From Nocardia sp. BMG51109 (GTDB lineage: Bacteria > Actinomycetota > Actinomycetes > Mycobacteriales > Mycobacteriaceae): a stretch of 64,000 bases of DNA. Position 1 is the first letter of the stretch. Each line of letters starts with the position of its first letter. Under the pieces are notes generated by a model. That model was not told the DNA's origin. It saw only the letters and a list, made by a program, of their open reading frames with translations, and did not search any database. The position numbers and the translations under genes were made by a program. The DNA lies in contig NZ_JAFQ01000004.1 of NCBI RefSeq assembly GCF_000526215.1, positions 2,542,001 to 2,606,000 on the forward strand, given 5' to 3'. Below are positions 1 through 9,300 of the stretch, piece by piece.

Positions 1-419
1 GAGCTGCGGTCGAGCCACTGCGCATCATCGATGAGAACCACCGTCGGCGTGTCGGCGGCCAGCTCGGCGAGCAGCGTCAACGTCGCCGCACCGACCAGAA
101 ACCGATTCGACTCGACCGCCTCGACCTGCCCGAACGCCGCACGCAACGCCGACCGCTGCGGCCCGGGCAGCGTGTCGAGCCGATCCAGGTAGGGATACAG
201 CAGCAGATGCAGCGCCCCGAACGCGAGCTCGGCCTCGGACTCGACCCCCACCCCGCGCACGACCCGCATCCCCGCCGCCGCACCCGCGGCATAGTCCATC
301 AACGCCGACTTCCCGATACCCGCTTCCCCCCGAATCACCAGGGCCCGGCTGTTACCCGCTCTGGCATCACCGAGCAGCCCCTCGACCTCGGCCCGCTCGA
401 TCTCACGCCCTACCAACAC
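1..419 (-). CDS. LuxR-family-type ATPase regulator, 5' part only (runs off the left edge)
   Basis: The reverse strand reads VLVGREIERAEVEGLLG at its start, then a Walker A motif (GEAGIGKSAL) about 30 residues in, then the AELAFGALHLLLYPYLDRLDTLPGPQ region and a Walker B-like VVLIDDAQWLDRSS near the edge. This is the N-terminal AAA/STAND ATPase of large LuxR-type (LAL/MalT-like) regulators, whose C-terminal helix-turn-helix would lie beyond base 1. The GTG at 417-419 is chosen because these proteins normally begin with the (M)LVGRE motif. No clear ribosome site is visible, so a start slightly upstream is possible. It probably regulates a neighbouring pathway outside the window; which one cannot be told. 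Confidence 0.8.
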   Translation of the reverse strand, partial: MLVGREIERAEVEGLLGDARAGNSRALVIRGEAGIGKSALMDYAAGAAAGMRVVRGVGVESEAELAFGALHLLLYPYLDRLDTLPGPQRSALRAAFGQVEAVESNRFLVGAATLTLLAELAADTPTVVLIDDAQWLDRS

Positions 420-513
420 GCTCGTCAGCGTAATGACGACGACCGCGCCACACCCGACCTCTACGGGATTTCTGTGGACCGAAAAGTTTCAGGGCTGCAC
501 CGGATGCGGGAAC

Positions 514-1689
514 CTATCGACCACCACCGTGTCCGGAGTGATCCCGGGGAGAGAAGCCCGGTCGCTCGCTACCCACCTCAGCTTCGTCCGCGGCCCGGCT
601 GCCGCCTCGGTGCCGATCCGACACGTGCCGTATCGACCCGTCCGGGTCGGATTCTTGTTCGAATTGGTTCGCCCATTTACGAAACTCCATGATCGGACCG
701 TCACCTTTTGCCAGCTTGGGTCGAGTCAGAAACACCTTATTTTCCCAGATTGGTATATCGCGATGGCTGTCGGCCACGATCGCTACGACCATCAGTCTGC
801 TCAGAAATTTGACTACAGGTCTGATCAGGGGATTTTTCGCCAGTTCGACAAGGTTCAACGGGCCGAGTCGTGTCGCAGTCATCGCAAAGGTGATGTCTAT
901 GTGGTCCAGATCTACGGGTGTGGCGAATGCCCACATCCGGGCTTCCATCTCAGGTTTGTGATACGACAGGATTCCGCGGATGCAGAACATGCCAACCCAT
1001 TCCAGGTACAGGTGGGAGTCTCCGCTGAATACCGATAGTTGCGTCGCGCTCCTGGAGTCCATCTCCGCCGAGAAGATCGGCCCGGAATTACTGTGCCTGT
1101 AGTTGGAAACCACTGTATGATGCACCGGCATAAAATGGCCTACATCAACGCCGTTCTCCAGGAAGTCTTGCACCCGATTGACGATGCGAGCGCTGCTGTG
1201 TGCCAGTGGGTGGATGCGATCCGTAGTCGGTTCTATTTCCCACTCCGGCGGTGCGCCGTGAGCGTGATACCACACAGCGATTGCGCCATCAATTTCTCGC
1301 ACCTCCCATGTCTGCAAACCGGCATTCGGTGGAGGCTTCGTATTATATCCCGTCCTTACACACGCTCCCGATGTATCATAGGCGAATCGATGGAACGGGC
1401 AGAGTAGTAGTTCACCTTCTACGCGACCTCCATGTCCGAGATGGGCGCCCAGGTGTGGGCAATATGGCCGGATCGCCCGCACGCTTCCCGATTCGGTTCG
1501 ATAGAGAACGATCTCTTCGCCCGCTAGTTGCTTTGTAACAACTTGTCCGGGTGCTATTTCATGTGTGAAACATATGAGGTACCAGCTGTTGGGATGCGGC
1601 AGGCGCGAACCTGCGCTGGGATTCTGCGCAACAGCCCGATCATTCTTTGCCGAGCTGTTGCGGCCAGCGAGCGATGAGATGGAAATCAT
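514..1689 (-). CDS. Rieske [2Fe-2S] non-haem iron oxygenase
   Basis: A 391-residue protein with a Rieske cluster motif (C77-P-H79 and C97-P-F-H100) followed by the mononuclear iron facial triad pattern D182-x2-H185-x4-H190 in NGVDVGHFMPVHH. This two-domain layout is that of aromatic-ring and steroid oxygenases (KshA / cholesterol-desaturase-like), which activate O2 using electrons from a separate reductase. No reductase gene lies nearby. The first ~30 residues are low in motif content, so a later start is possible. It is divergent from the terpene synthase at 1841 with a shared 151-bp promoter region, which suggests it oxidises a terpene product; that is inference. The substrate is unknown. 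Confidence 0.85.
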   Translation of the reverse strand: MISISSLAGRNSSAKNDRAVAQNPSAGSRLPHPNSWYLICFTHEIAPGQVVTKQLAGEEIVLYRTESGSVRAIRPYCPHLGAHLGHGGRVEGELLLCPFHRFAYDTSGACVRTGYNTKPPPNAGLQTWEVREIDGAIAVWYHAHGAPPEWEIEPTTDRIHPLAHSSARIVNRVQDFLENGVDVGHFMPVHHTVVSNYRHSNSGPIFSAEMDSRSATQLSVFSGDSHLYLEWVGMFCIRGILSYHKPEMEARMWAFATPVDLDHIDITFAMTATRLGPLNLVELAKNPLIRPVVKFLSRLMVVAIVADSHRDIPIWENKVFLTRPKLAKGDGPIMEFRKWANQFEQESDPDGSIRHVSDRHRGGSRAADEAEVGSERPGFSPRDHSGHGGGR

Positions 1690-1840
1690 TGCTGTTCCTA
1701 ACGGTCGACACGGAATGCCGAGTCACCCGATGCGGAATGATTATCCGGCAGCTAGAAAGGCCTCGGTCGGATCTCCACCTGCGCTCGGTTCCGATACGGA
1801 ACACGCTAGCGCCTGCCGGGCCGGTCCGGATATGTAGAAG
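1690..1840. promoter_or_regulatory. Divergent promoter region between Rieske oxygenase and terpene synthase
   Basis: This 151-bp gap separates two head-to-head starts and must hold both promoters. I see no convincing -35/-10 pair or strong palindrome. The terpene synthase start has only a weak purine-rich leader (GTAGAAG). Confidence 0.35.
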
Positions 1841-2950
1841 ATGAATATCTTACATGCCTACAATCTATACCCTGAAGGGTGGGATTCGGTTTACAGTGGA
1901 CATCTGTCCGGGAGATATCGAGACCTAGCGAGATGGCGAGCGATGGGCATGGATGTGTTACGAAAGGAGCCGGCCTCCCAAGATCTGACGATCCCGGTGC
2001 GGTTTCCGCACCGAGTCAATCAACATCCTGACCGTGCCTTGGATCGTGAACAGTATTGGGGTCGTCACTATGGCATTGCGGCATCGGAACCGAGCCGGTG
2101 GGAAAAGGTCTCAGCCTACCGGCCTGCCACGCTGATTACCCATGCAAACCCCGATGCCGAAGGTGAGGTCTATGATCTGCTTGTCGATGAGATGTGCTTT
2201 TACGTCTATCTCGACGACCTGATCGACGAAGTATTCTTCGAGGACCCCGGTGGAGCCTCTTCGTTCATCGGAAAAATCGCTGATGTACTCGATGAAGATA
2301 TCGCTCGGACTCGGCTCGACAGATCGATACCCGCCGTGGCGATGTTCGATGACGTATGGACGCGCTGCGTCGGCCTCATGTCGTGGAAATGGCGACACCG
2401 GGCTGCCGGGCACTGGCTGGACTACTTGTGGGGCAATCTCACCGAAACCATCGACCGGTACCGTCGGACAACGCCGACCGACCTGGACATGTACCTACAG
2501 ACCAGGCGCGGATCTATCGCAATGACCAACTGCCAGGACAAGCACGAGATAGTTCATGGTTTCGAACTGCCGGCCCGGGTTCTGCGCCAGCCCGTCCTGC
2601 AGCGACTCCTACGCCTGCTCACGGACCTGGTCATCGTCGGCAACGATCTTGTGTCCTATGAGAAGGAAGACTCCATCGGCGATGCATACAACTCCGTCCT
2701 TCTCCTGCGCGACCACCACGGGATGACGTTGGTCGAAGCTGTCGAGCATGTGACCGGTCTCGCCACCGGCTACGCCAACCAGATCGACAAGATCCACCGT
2801 GATTTGCCCGACGTGCTGAACGACATCGATCCTGCCGCGCGCGAGACCACCTTGATCTGGGAGGAACACGCCCGATTGTGGGTAGGTGGCTTCACCGCCT
2901 GGCAAGCACTTGCCCCTCGGTACAACCCGCCGAGAGCAGCCGAAGCATAG
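1841..2950 (+). CDS. Class I terpene synthase (terpene cyclase)
   Basis: A 369-residue protein. The aspartate-rich Mg-binding motif is DDLIDE at residues 125-130, the pyrophosphate-sensor arginine lies in TRRGSI (~222), and the NSE/DTE triad is N268-D-L-V-S272-Y-E-K-E276. An RY pair near the C-terminus (LAPRYNP) fits bacterial sesqui-/diterpene cyclases, which ionise a prenyl diphosphate and cyclise it. The ~50 residues before TIPVRFPHRVNQHP are not usual for the family, and a better ribosome-binding sequence (AAAGGAG, ~1960) sits just before that point, so the real start may be downstream of the ATG at 1841. No prenyltransferase is adjacent. The product cannot be predicted from sequence alone. 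Confidence 0.85.
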   Translation: MNILHAYNLYPEGWDSVYSGHLSGRYRDLARWRAMGMDVLRKEPASQDLTIPVRFPHRVNQHPDRALDREQYWGRHYGIAASEPSRWEKVSAYRPATLITHANPDAEGEVYDLLVDEMCFYVYLDDLIDEVFFEDPGGASSFIGKIADVLDEDIARTRLDRSIPAVAMFDDVWTRCVGLMSWKWRHRAAGHWLDYLWGNLTETIDRYRRTTPTDLDMYLQTRRGSIAMTNCQDKHEIVHGFELPARVLRQPVLQRLLRLLTDLVIVGNDLVSYEKEDSIGDAYNSVLLLRDHHGMTLVEAVEHVTGLATGYANQIDKIHRDLPDVLNDIDPAARETTLIWEEHARLWVGGFTAWQALAPRYNPPRAAEA

Positions 2951-2988
2951 GGCGGTGAACTGAGGAAATTGCGCATACATGCCGGCTT

Positions 2989-3801
2989 GTGGATGCATTC
3001 GTTAAGCGGGTCCGCCCGTCGTCGCGGGCGCTGTTGTCTCATCTCGACGCGCTGCTCGTCACCGAGCGGATGGCGTTGTTGTCCGGCCGTGACGACGAGT
3101 TCGTGTGGGAGATTCTGAAGCGGTGGACGGGGATGCGGTCGGGCGAGATTCACGGACTGGAGACGCGATACCTGATCAACACCGGACATCCTCATCGGCA
3201 GCTTATGCAGGTCGAATGGCAGCTGACCGAGGTGAAGAGCAAACCGGTCAGGATCGCGCCGAAGGACGAGTCCTACAGAAACATCGACATTCCGTTGTTC
3301 CTGTGGGACCTGCTCACCGGCCAGGTGGCGCGGACCCGGCCCCAGCCGTGCCCGTGCCACGGTTATCGGTATGTGTTCACCGGCAACGTCCGGCGGCGGG
3401 CTGTCGGTAACCCGAAAGGTGCGACGCAGGCCGCGGTGGCGAAGAGGGCCGGTGTCTCCGAGCGGGCGGTCAAGGTCGCGTTCGCCGGCGGCGACGGGCT
3501 GTCGGAGGAGACACGGGCGAGGGTTCTCGCGGCGGCCGACGAGATCGGTTACCGGCTGGAGGCCGCGCGTATCCCGCGGGTGCTGATCGATGAGCGGCTC
3601 GGTCACGAGGACGGGTCGGTGCAGGCCAACTACACCCACATCACCGACGACATGCGCGACGAACTCGTCGAGATGCTGACGGCTCGGTGGTTCGAGGCGC
3701 TGGATGCCCGGCTGGCGATGTGCCCGACCTCGCCAGTCCGGGTCCTGAACGAGCTGCTTCAAGCCAGAGCACGGAACAGGTCGCCGCTGGTGGCCGCGTG
3801 A
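2989..3801 (+). pseudogene. Truncated tyrosine recombinase, paralogue of the genes at 13473 and 25581
   Basis: The 270 residues align almost throughout to the recombinase at 13473. The copy lacks the N-terminal SAM-like/arm regions (it begins at the equivalent of residue ~190) and has an in-frame deletion of about 85 codons that joins the ADEIGY end of the LacI-like helix-turn-helix directly to LEAARIPRVLIDER. The deletion removes the HxxR catalytic box (HSHR in the intact copy) while leaving the first arginine (TGMRSGE), the second histidine (LGHED) and the candidate nucleophile tyrosine (NYTHI). It should be inactive as a recombinase. The reading frame is open, so a protein with DNA-binding function only cannot be excluded. 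Confidence 0.8.
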
Positions 3802-4111
3802 TATTGCGGCTCGAAACTCCCCCGGCCGGGATGAGATTGGCCTGGTTGAGGAGTAAATGGTTGCGGCACTGGAGGTTTCATAGGCTCTGCGTCGACGTGT
3901 CCGGCTGGGTCGTCGCGGGCGGTGGGTACGGAAATTCCGACTGGGGGTTGGAATGCCTCCCTCACCACGCCCGAATATGTAATGGAGAGAGCAGATTCCG
4001 ATGTCTCGGCAGGCTGGTTGCGGTGTACTCTGACCGGTGGGGATAGCTGGGGAGATGCACTCGTTGGTGTTGTGCCGATCGGGTGACTCGAACCGTACGT
4101 GAGGATGTCCG
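3802..4111. other. Intergenic, nothing recognised
   Basis: About 310 bp between the recombinase remnant and the YidC-like gene. It is less GC-rich around 3975-4010 and must hold the promoter of the gene at 4112. I see no gene, clear repeat or terminator. Confidence 0.3.
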
Positions 4112-5215
4112 ATGCTGGACTTCGTCTACTATCCCGTGTCAGCCGTGTTCTTGGCCTGTCACCTGGTGTGCGCGGCGCTGGTGGGGCGCGACAACGGCTT
4201 CGGTTGGTTGCTGGCGATGCTCGTATTCGTGTTCGTCTTGAGGCTGTGCATGTATCCGCTGGCCGCCGTGCTGGCCGGTCGGCTTGGCAGGGACGAAACA
4301 CTCGGTGCCGCAACGGATTCTCCGAGGTTCCCGCTCGGTCTGTATCTTGCCCGGATCGTCGTGCACGTGGTTGTGTTCGTCGGGCTGGTGCATGTCTGGA
4401 ATTCGTTCAACCGGACCGGAGAGGGGTTGGGGTTGTCGGTCTACGACAACGCTCACACCGCCAACTACCTGTTCGGTTCAGACGAGGTACAGGCGATGCT
4501 GGTGGCGCGCGTGTTCGGCGCTCCGCCGACTGCCGGGATCACAACGTCGCGAGCGCAGTTGGAGGCGTTCGTCGACTACGGCGGAACTCCGTCGACCGGT
4601 GTCGTGACATTGGTGGCCGTGCCGATGATTGTCGCGATAGTGGTGCTGACCGCAGTGAATGGTTGGTCCTCTCCTGTTGGCTCCTTCGCCGATCGTGGTG
4701 TGGGCCCGGCGCCACTGTTGTACGCGATCGGCCGGTGGGTGTTGCCGGTGCTGGCCGCGCTGATCGGCATCGTGATGCCGATCGGCATGCTGGTTTACCT
4801 GTTGGGCAACGGTGTGTGCACGCTTGTCGAGCATCGTCTGCTGGCTCGCCGGACCGTGAGATCCGAGCCGGTGCGCGGTGGCCCGCCGACGATCGGACTG
4901 ACCACCGACGGTGTCCCGATCTATCCGGTGGTCGGATACACCGCCGATGGTGCGCCGGTGACAGCGAACCGGGTCGCCGGGGCAATAGTGGATCCTGCGC
5001 GCACGAATTCGTTGGCGGTGACAGCGCTGGTGCTCGGGGTCGTCGCGGGACCGTTGGCGATCCCGTTCGGACATGTTGCCCGGTCTCAGATCCGGCGGAC
5101 GGGGGAGCAAGGCGATGGGATGGCGTTGGCCGGTCTGATCCTCGGCTACCTGTCGCTCGTCGCCGTGCTCGCCGCGGTCGTCGCTTCTGTGGTTGTCCTG
5201 AACGGCGCTCGCTGA
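4112..5215 (+). CDS. YidC/Oxa1-like N-terminus fused to a DUF4190-like membrane domain
   Basis: A 367-residue integral membrane protein. The opening MLDFVYYPVSAVFLACH... and GWLLAMLVFVFVLRLCMYPL match the first segments of actinobacterial YidC insertases (MLDFIYYPVS... followed by a TLR-x-LLY-K/P segment). The conserved YidC insertase core is not visible afterwards. Instead there are two or three further hydrophobic helices (about 80-105, 168-185, 205-240) and a C-terminal pair of helices flanking HVARSQIRRTGEQGDGMALAGLILGY (about 300-365), the signature of DUF4190. A proline/glycine-rich linker separates the halves. Function unknown; it may be a YidC-derived accessory protein. It lies 1 bp upstream of a signal-peptide ORF, which suggests co-transcription. 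Confidence 0.6.
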   Translation: MLDFVYYPVSAVFLACHLVCAALVGRDNGFGWLLAMLVFVFVLRLCMYPLAAVLAGRLGRDETLGAATDSPRFPLGLYLARIVVHVVVFVGLVHVWNSFNRTGEGLGLSVYDNAHTANYLFGSDEVQAMLVARVFGAPPTAGITTSRAQLEAFVDYGGTPSTGVVTLVAVPMIVAIVVLTAVNGWSSPVGSFADRGVGPAPLLYAIGRWVLPVLAALIGIVMPIGMLVYLLGNGVCTLVEHRLLARRTVRSEPVRGGPPTIGLTTDGVPIYPVVGYTADGAPVTANRVAGAIVDPARTNSLAVTALVLGVVAGPLAIPFGHVARSQIRRTGEQGDGMALAGLILGYLSLVAVLAAVVASVVVLNGAR

Positions 5216-5216
5216 G

Positions 5217-6227
5217 ATGAGGATTCGCTGGGCCGCCGCGGCCGCCGTGTCGCTGATGATTGTTGCTGGGCGTGTGCACCGGATCGGACACCGCCCTCCG
5301 ACCGGGTGGCGACCGTGCAGGTGAGCGCCGATGGGTTCCGGGTAGAGCAAGGGCCGGTGGTCGTGATCGCGGGTGCTGGTGTCGCGCCTGAGAGCACCGT
5401 TGTGTCGGTCGCTCGGCTGAATCCGGTCGCACCTGCGGTACCCGAGTCGATGTTCGTGCCGCTGGGCGACGGTGTGGAGGTGCGCCTCGGTGCAGGTGAC
5501 GTGCAGCCTTCGGTGCCGTTGGAACTTCTGTTCACTCTCGATCGCACGCAGATGGCGGGACACATAGAGGCAGGCTACGGACGGTGCCGCAAGCACGGAG
5601 CTTCGAGGTACACGGGCGGGATCTGGCGGGTGCGATAGCGGCCGGAATTGTCTCTCAGATCGGTTCGGCCGAATCGTCTTCCGTGCTCGTGCCCGGTGAC
5701 AGCACAGTGTTTCCGTTCGCTGCCGAACTGCCGCCGCGGGCTGCGCGGCTGACGGTCGACGCCGGACTGTCGCTGGTGTCGGTCGTGCTCCAGGAAATCT
5801 CCACGGCTGCCGACCTTTTCGGTATCAAATTGGACCTGGCGAACCTCGTCATCGACAAGGTCGACAAACTTACTTGCCTCGCAGATACGGTGGACGGGTT
5901 GAACCAATTGTCCGGCAACGATTTCGGCACCAGATCAGGGAGGCTGGCGAAGTCCGTTCTCGATTGCGTCGGCCTTGTCGGCGGGTTTTCCGGTGCGGTC
6001 TTCCTCACCGCGGTCAGCGGCATCATCGGTGGCCTGTTCACAACCGTGGTCGGCGCGTGGACCTCCGCGACCGGTCAGGACACCGCGTATCTGGCATTCA
6101 CCGTCGAATCCGACCCGGTGCTGGGGCAGCCTCAGGATCTACCGCCTACCGGCGCCTCGCTATATTCGACCCCGCCGACGGCGAACAACCCGACCCGAAC
6201 CACACGCAGAACATCTGTCCGCCCTGA
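5217..6227 (+). pseudogene. Frameshifted lipoprotein gene (several reading frames)
   Basis: An ATG at 5217 opens a signal peptide (MRIRWAAAAAVSLMIVAG). The lipobox cysteine and following residues (CAPDRTPPSDRVATVQVS) are in another frame, as if two bases had been gained near 5274. The frame changes again near 5560-5580 into VPQARSFEVHGRDLAGAIAAG, and probably once more near 6160 into a natural-looking end (FDPADGEQPDPNHTQNICPP, stop at 6227). The conceptual product is a roughly 330-residue secreted lipoprotein with a hydrophobic segment (FSGAVFLTAVSGIIGGLF). Either this is a decayed gene or the assembly has indel errors here. Family not recognised. Confidence 0.5.
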
Positions 6228-6373
6228 CCACGACCAGAGACACGGTGGCGTCCATCGGACTGGGTTCCAGGGCCGCCCAACGTTACCCGTCGACATGGCA
6301 GATGATCGCCGCCTCAAGCGCACTTTACTGTGCAATATTTTATTTTTACCGGCACCTCACGGATTCGCCACCG

Positions 6374-9300
6374 TTATATGTTGTCCTCATTCGTGAGCAG
6401 CCGGAGGAGTCCCTGGGTTTCGAGATAACGCTGGTGGCACTGGTCATGGAACGCGGCGACCGAGCGGGCACGAGCAGATTCATACAGCTTGAGCGCTAGG
6501 TCTAACCAGCTTTTCTCATCTAGGGGGCGCAACGGAAATGGATCAACTGTCCGCTCCAGTGCCGCCGCTAGACAGATGGCTCGCGCGCGATTGAAGCGGT
6601 TCGGCGTGCTCTCATTGTCATAGCGAGCTTCCAGCACGACGCGGCTGGCGTCGAAGCAGTCGTACGCCCGGCGCGCGGCCTCACTCGCCAACTGCTGGTC
6701 CTTCGACGACCTGTCCGGTACACCCAGCAGTTCCGCTTGGCGGAGATAGAGGTGTCCCAGGCCTGCAATGAGGCTGGTATCGGTGAAGTTGTCGTACAGA
6801 AGTTTGGAAAGCTCGGCGTTTTCACCCGCTTTTTCGTCCGATACGGCGTCCTGGCCGGCGTCCGCCAGGCGCCGTTGGTTTAGATATGTGCTGATGGCAG
6901 TGGGGAAGCCGCCGTCGAACAGTCTCGCAAAAGTTGTGTTCATATGGCTCCAATCGACCGTATCGCCTGCCTCCAAGGCGATACGTGCGCGCAGCACATG
7001 GACCTTCTCGGATTTGAAGTTATGCCCGAGGGGTTCGACGAGGTGGTCGGCGGCTCGGCGCAGAGCTTCTTCGTGGTCCGCCTGCACGGGCTTTCCGGAA
7101 CGCACCGAGGTGAGGAGGACCTCGGCCGCGTTGATCTGTGCGACGCGCCGTCGATGCCCGCTGGTCGACAGTCTGATCACTGCTTCGAATTGCTCGACGG
7201 CCTCGTCGTATTGCCATAACCTGCGGAAGACGGATGCCTTCGCCGACCGGACGCGGTCGCTGTAGGGGTAAAGCTCTGCAGCTCGGTCGAGAATTGACCA
7301 GGTGGTTGAGTTGTCGACCGGGCGCGCTGCCGCTGCCGACTGACCTTTTGCTGTGGTCGTCAAGAGCTGGCGGTATTGACGTTCCACATCGGCGTGGGCC
7401 AGAAGTGTCCCCACCGTGGGGCCGTAACGGCGCTCATGGCTTTTCAGGGTGCGGGTACGCGCCATGTAGATTCTTCTTAGGCACTGATCGTATGGCTCGT
7501 TGTATCGGCCTATCGCCTTCCGCGCAGCGAGTTGCAGGCTGCGCCCGTCCTGATACCACTCTTCTTCGATACATAGGAAGGCGAGCTGGGCGTGCCTGTG
7601 GTTACTAGAGGTCTGCTTCTGCAGCCACGCCTTGATCTGTACGACAGCTTGACGCCGCTTCGATGCACCTGACTGGTCGTCGCTGGCATTTACTTCACAC
7701 TGTGCCAGGATCCCGAGACATTTCAGCCAGACTCGGTAGACATCGGTGCCAGCGGGACCATGCGTGACCGCTGTCTCAGCAATCTGGACTGCCTCCTTTG
7801 CTTCCCCTACGGCGTCGCGCGGCCGATCGTTCTGGAGCAGAGCAGTTGTCATGAAGACCTTGGCGAGCGCCAATTGCAACAGTCCGGCTGGGTATCCGGC
7901 CATCGCCTGAGCAGCGAAGAGGTCCCGCACCGGCTTGAGCAGGGCCAGTATCGATTTAGCACCGTCCAGTACTAGTTCCGGATCGGCATTCTCCCGGTGA
8001 AGCACTAGCTCGAACTTCGCGACCGTCACTCGCAGAGCTGGGTCCCAGCTGGCGATCGGACCGTAGTGGATAGCTAGGACGTCTCGGGCGGATTCCACGG
8101 CTCGCACCCGATCTTGGTCTTGACGGAACTCCAGCGCATGGAACTTGGTTCCGTCGAGAAATCTGTTGGTCCACAGTTGTCGGAAGGGCTCTGTAGACGC
8201 GCAGTTCTCCAACCCCGTGGTGGCGAGACTTACGACCGCGGCCAGCGCTGTCAGCCGCTCCTCCTCCGTCGTGGCCATCCGGGCAGTCGCCTTCGCAGCT
8301 TGCATGCGAAGCCGGAGCAACGTGGCTGTGCCAGCGGCTGTCCGGGGCGGTGGCAGTAGACCAAGCAGTTGATTTGCAGCCGATGCGGTGGTTCTCGCCT
8401 CATCCATTTGCTGTTCGTCCACTTGCGTGACAACAGTGTTCAGCAGCCAGGAGGCGACGCCCGTTAGGCGACTGACCTGGTCACGGGCCTCCAGCAGCGC
8501 ATCGCTTCGGAGAAGGTCACAGACCCCGCGGCGGATAGTGAGTACCTCCGCTCGGCGGCCGAAGCGACGGCCGCCGAAGAAGAGAGCGTTGTCGATTGAC
8601 CGCAGCATTTGGGTGGGGACGAGTGGTGCGGCACTCACCAACAAGTCGGCCGCTGTCCTACCGGCCGTCACGAATTCGGCAGCGGACTGGTCGGTTACGG
8701 GTTCGCGCATCGTTACGTTCAGCACGGAGACGGCGTGGTAGAGCGAGCCGGTGTCGGGTGCCGGACTCATATCCTCATCCATCGGCATTCTCGCAGTGGG
8801 TACGACCGGGAGCACGATTGCCGTTATGTCCAGCGAGTTCGCGAATCGCTCTAGGATCAGAGAAAGCCTGGGCAGCCGACCGGAGGCATGGTTACTGATC
8901 CATCCGACTGCGCACTCGACGGCGAAAATGATGGACGCTTGCGACGCGCCGCCCTCGTCGTCATCGGCTCCGTATCGCAGGATGTTGTCGAACAAGGCAT
9001 ACGCCATCTGGCTCAGTGCGGTGTCCAGCAATGCAGGATTGGACGCGGCAGGTCCCAGAGCGTTTCGTTCAGCGCTCCGCAACCGCTTGTCCTTTCTTCC
9101 ACCTGACGCGACCGCAACGAGATTGCGAAGGGCGACCTGAGTGGCGGTGCTCAGCCGAAAGTGCATCACCGACGACGAAGACGACCTCGCCTCAGCAAGG
9201 ACGCCGTGGTCGACTAAGAACTCCAGCCCATTGCCCAGGCCGGCGGGCCGGAGGATATCCGGTGGGAGCAGCATCTGTTCGGTCAGCGACCAGACCATCA

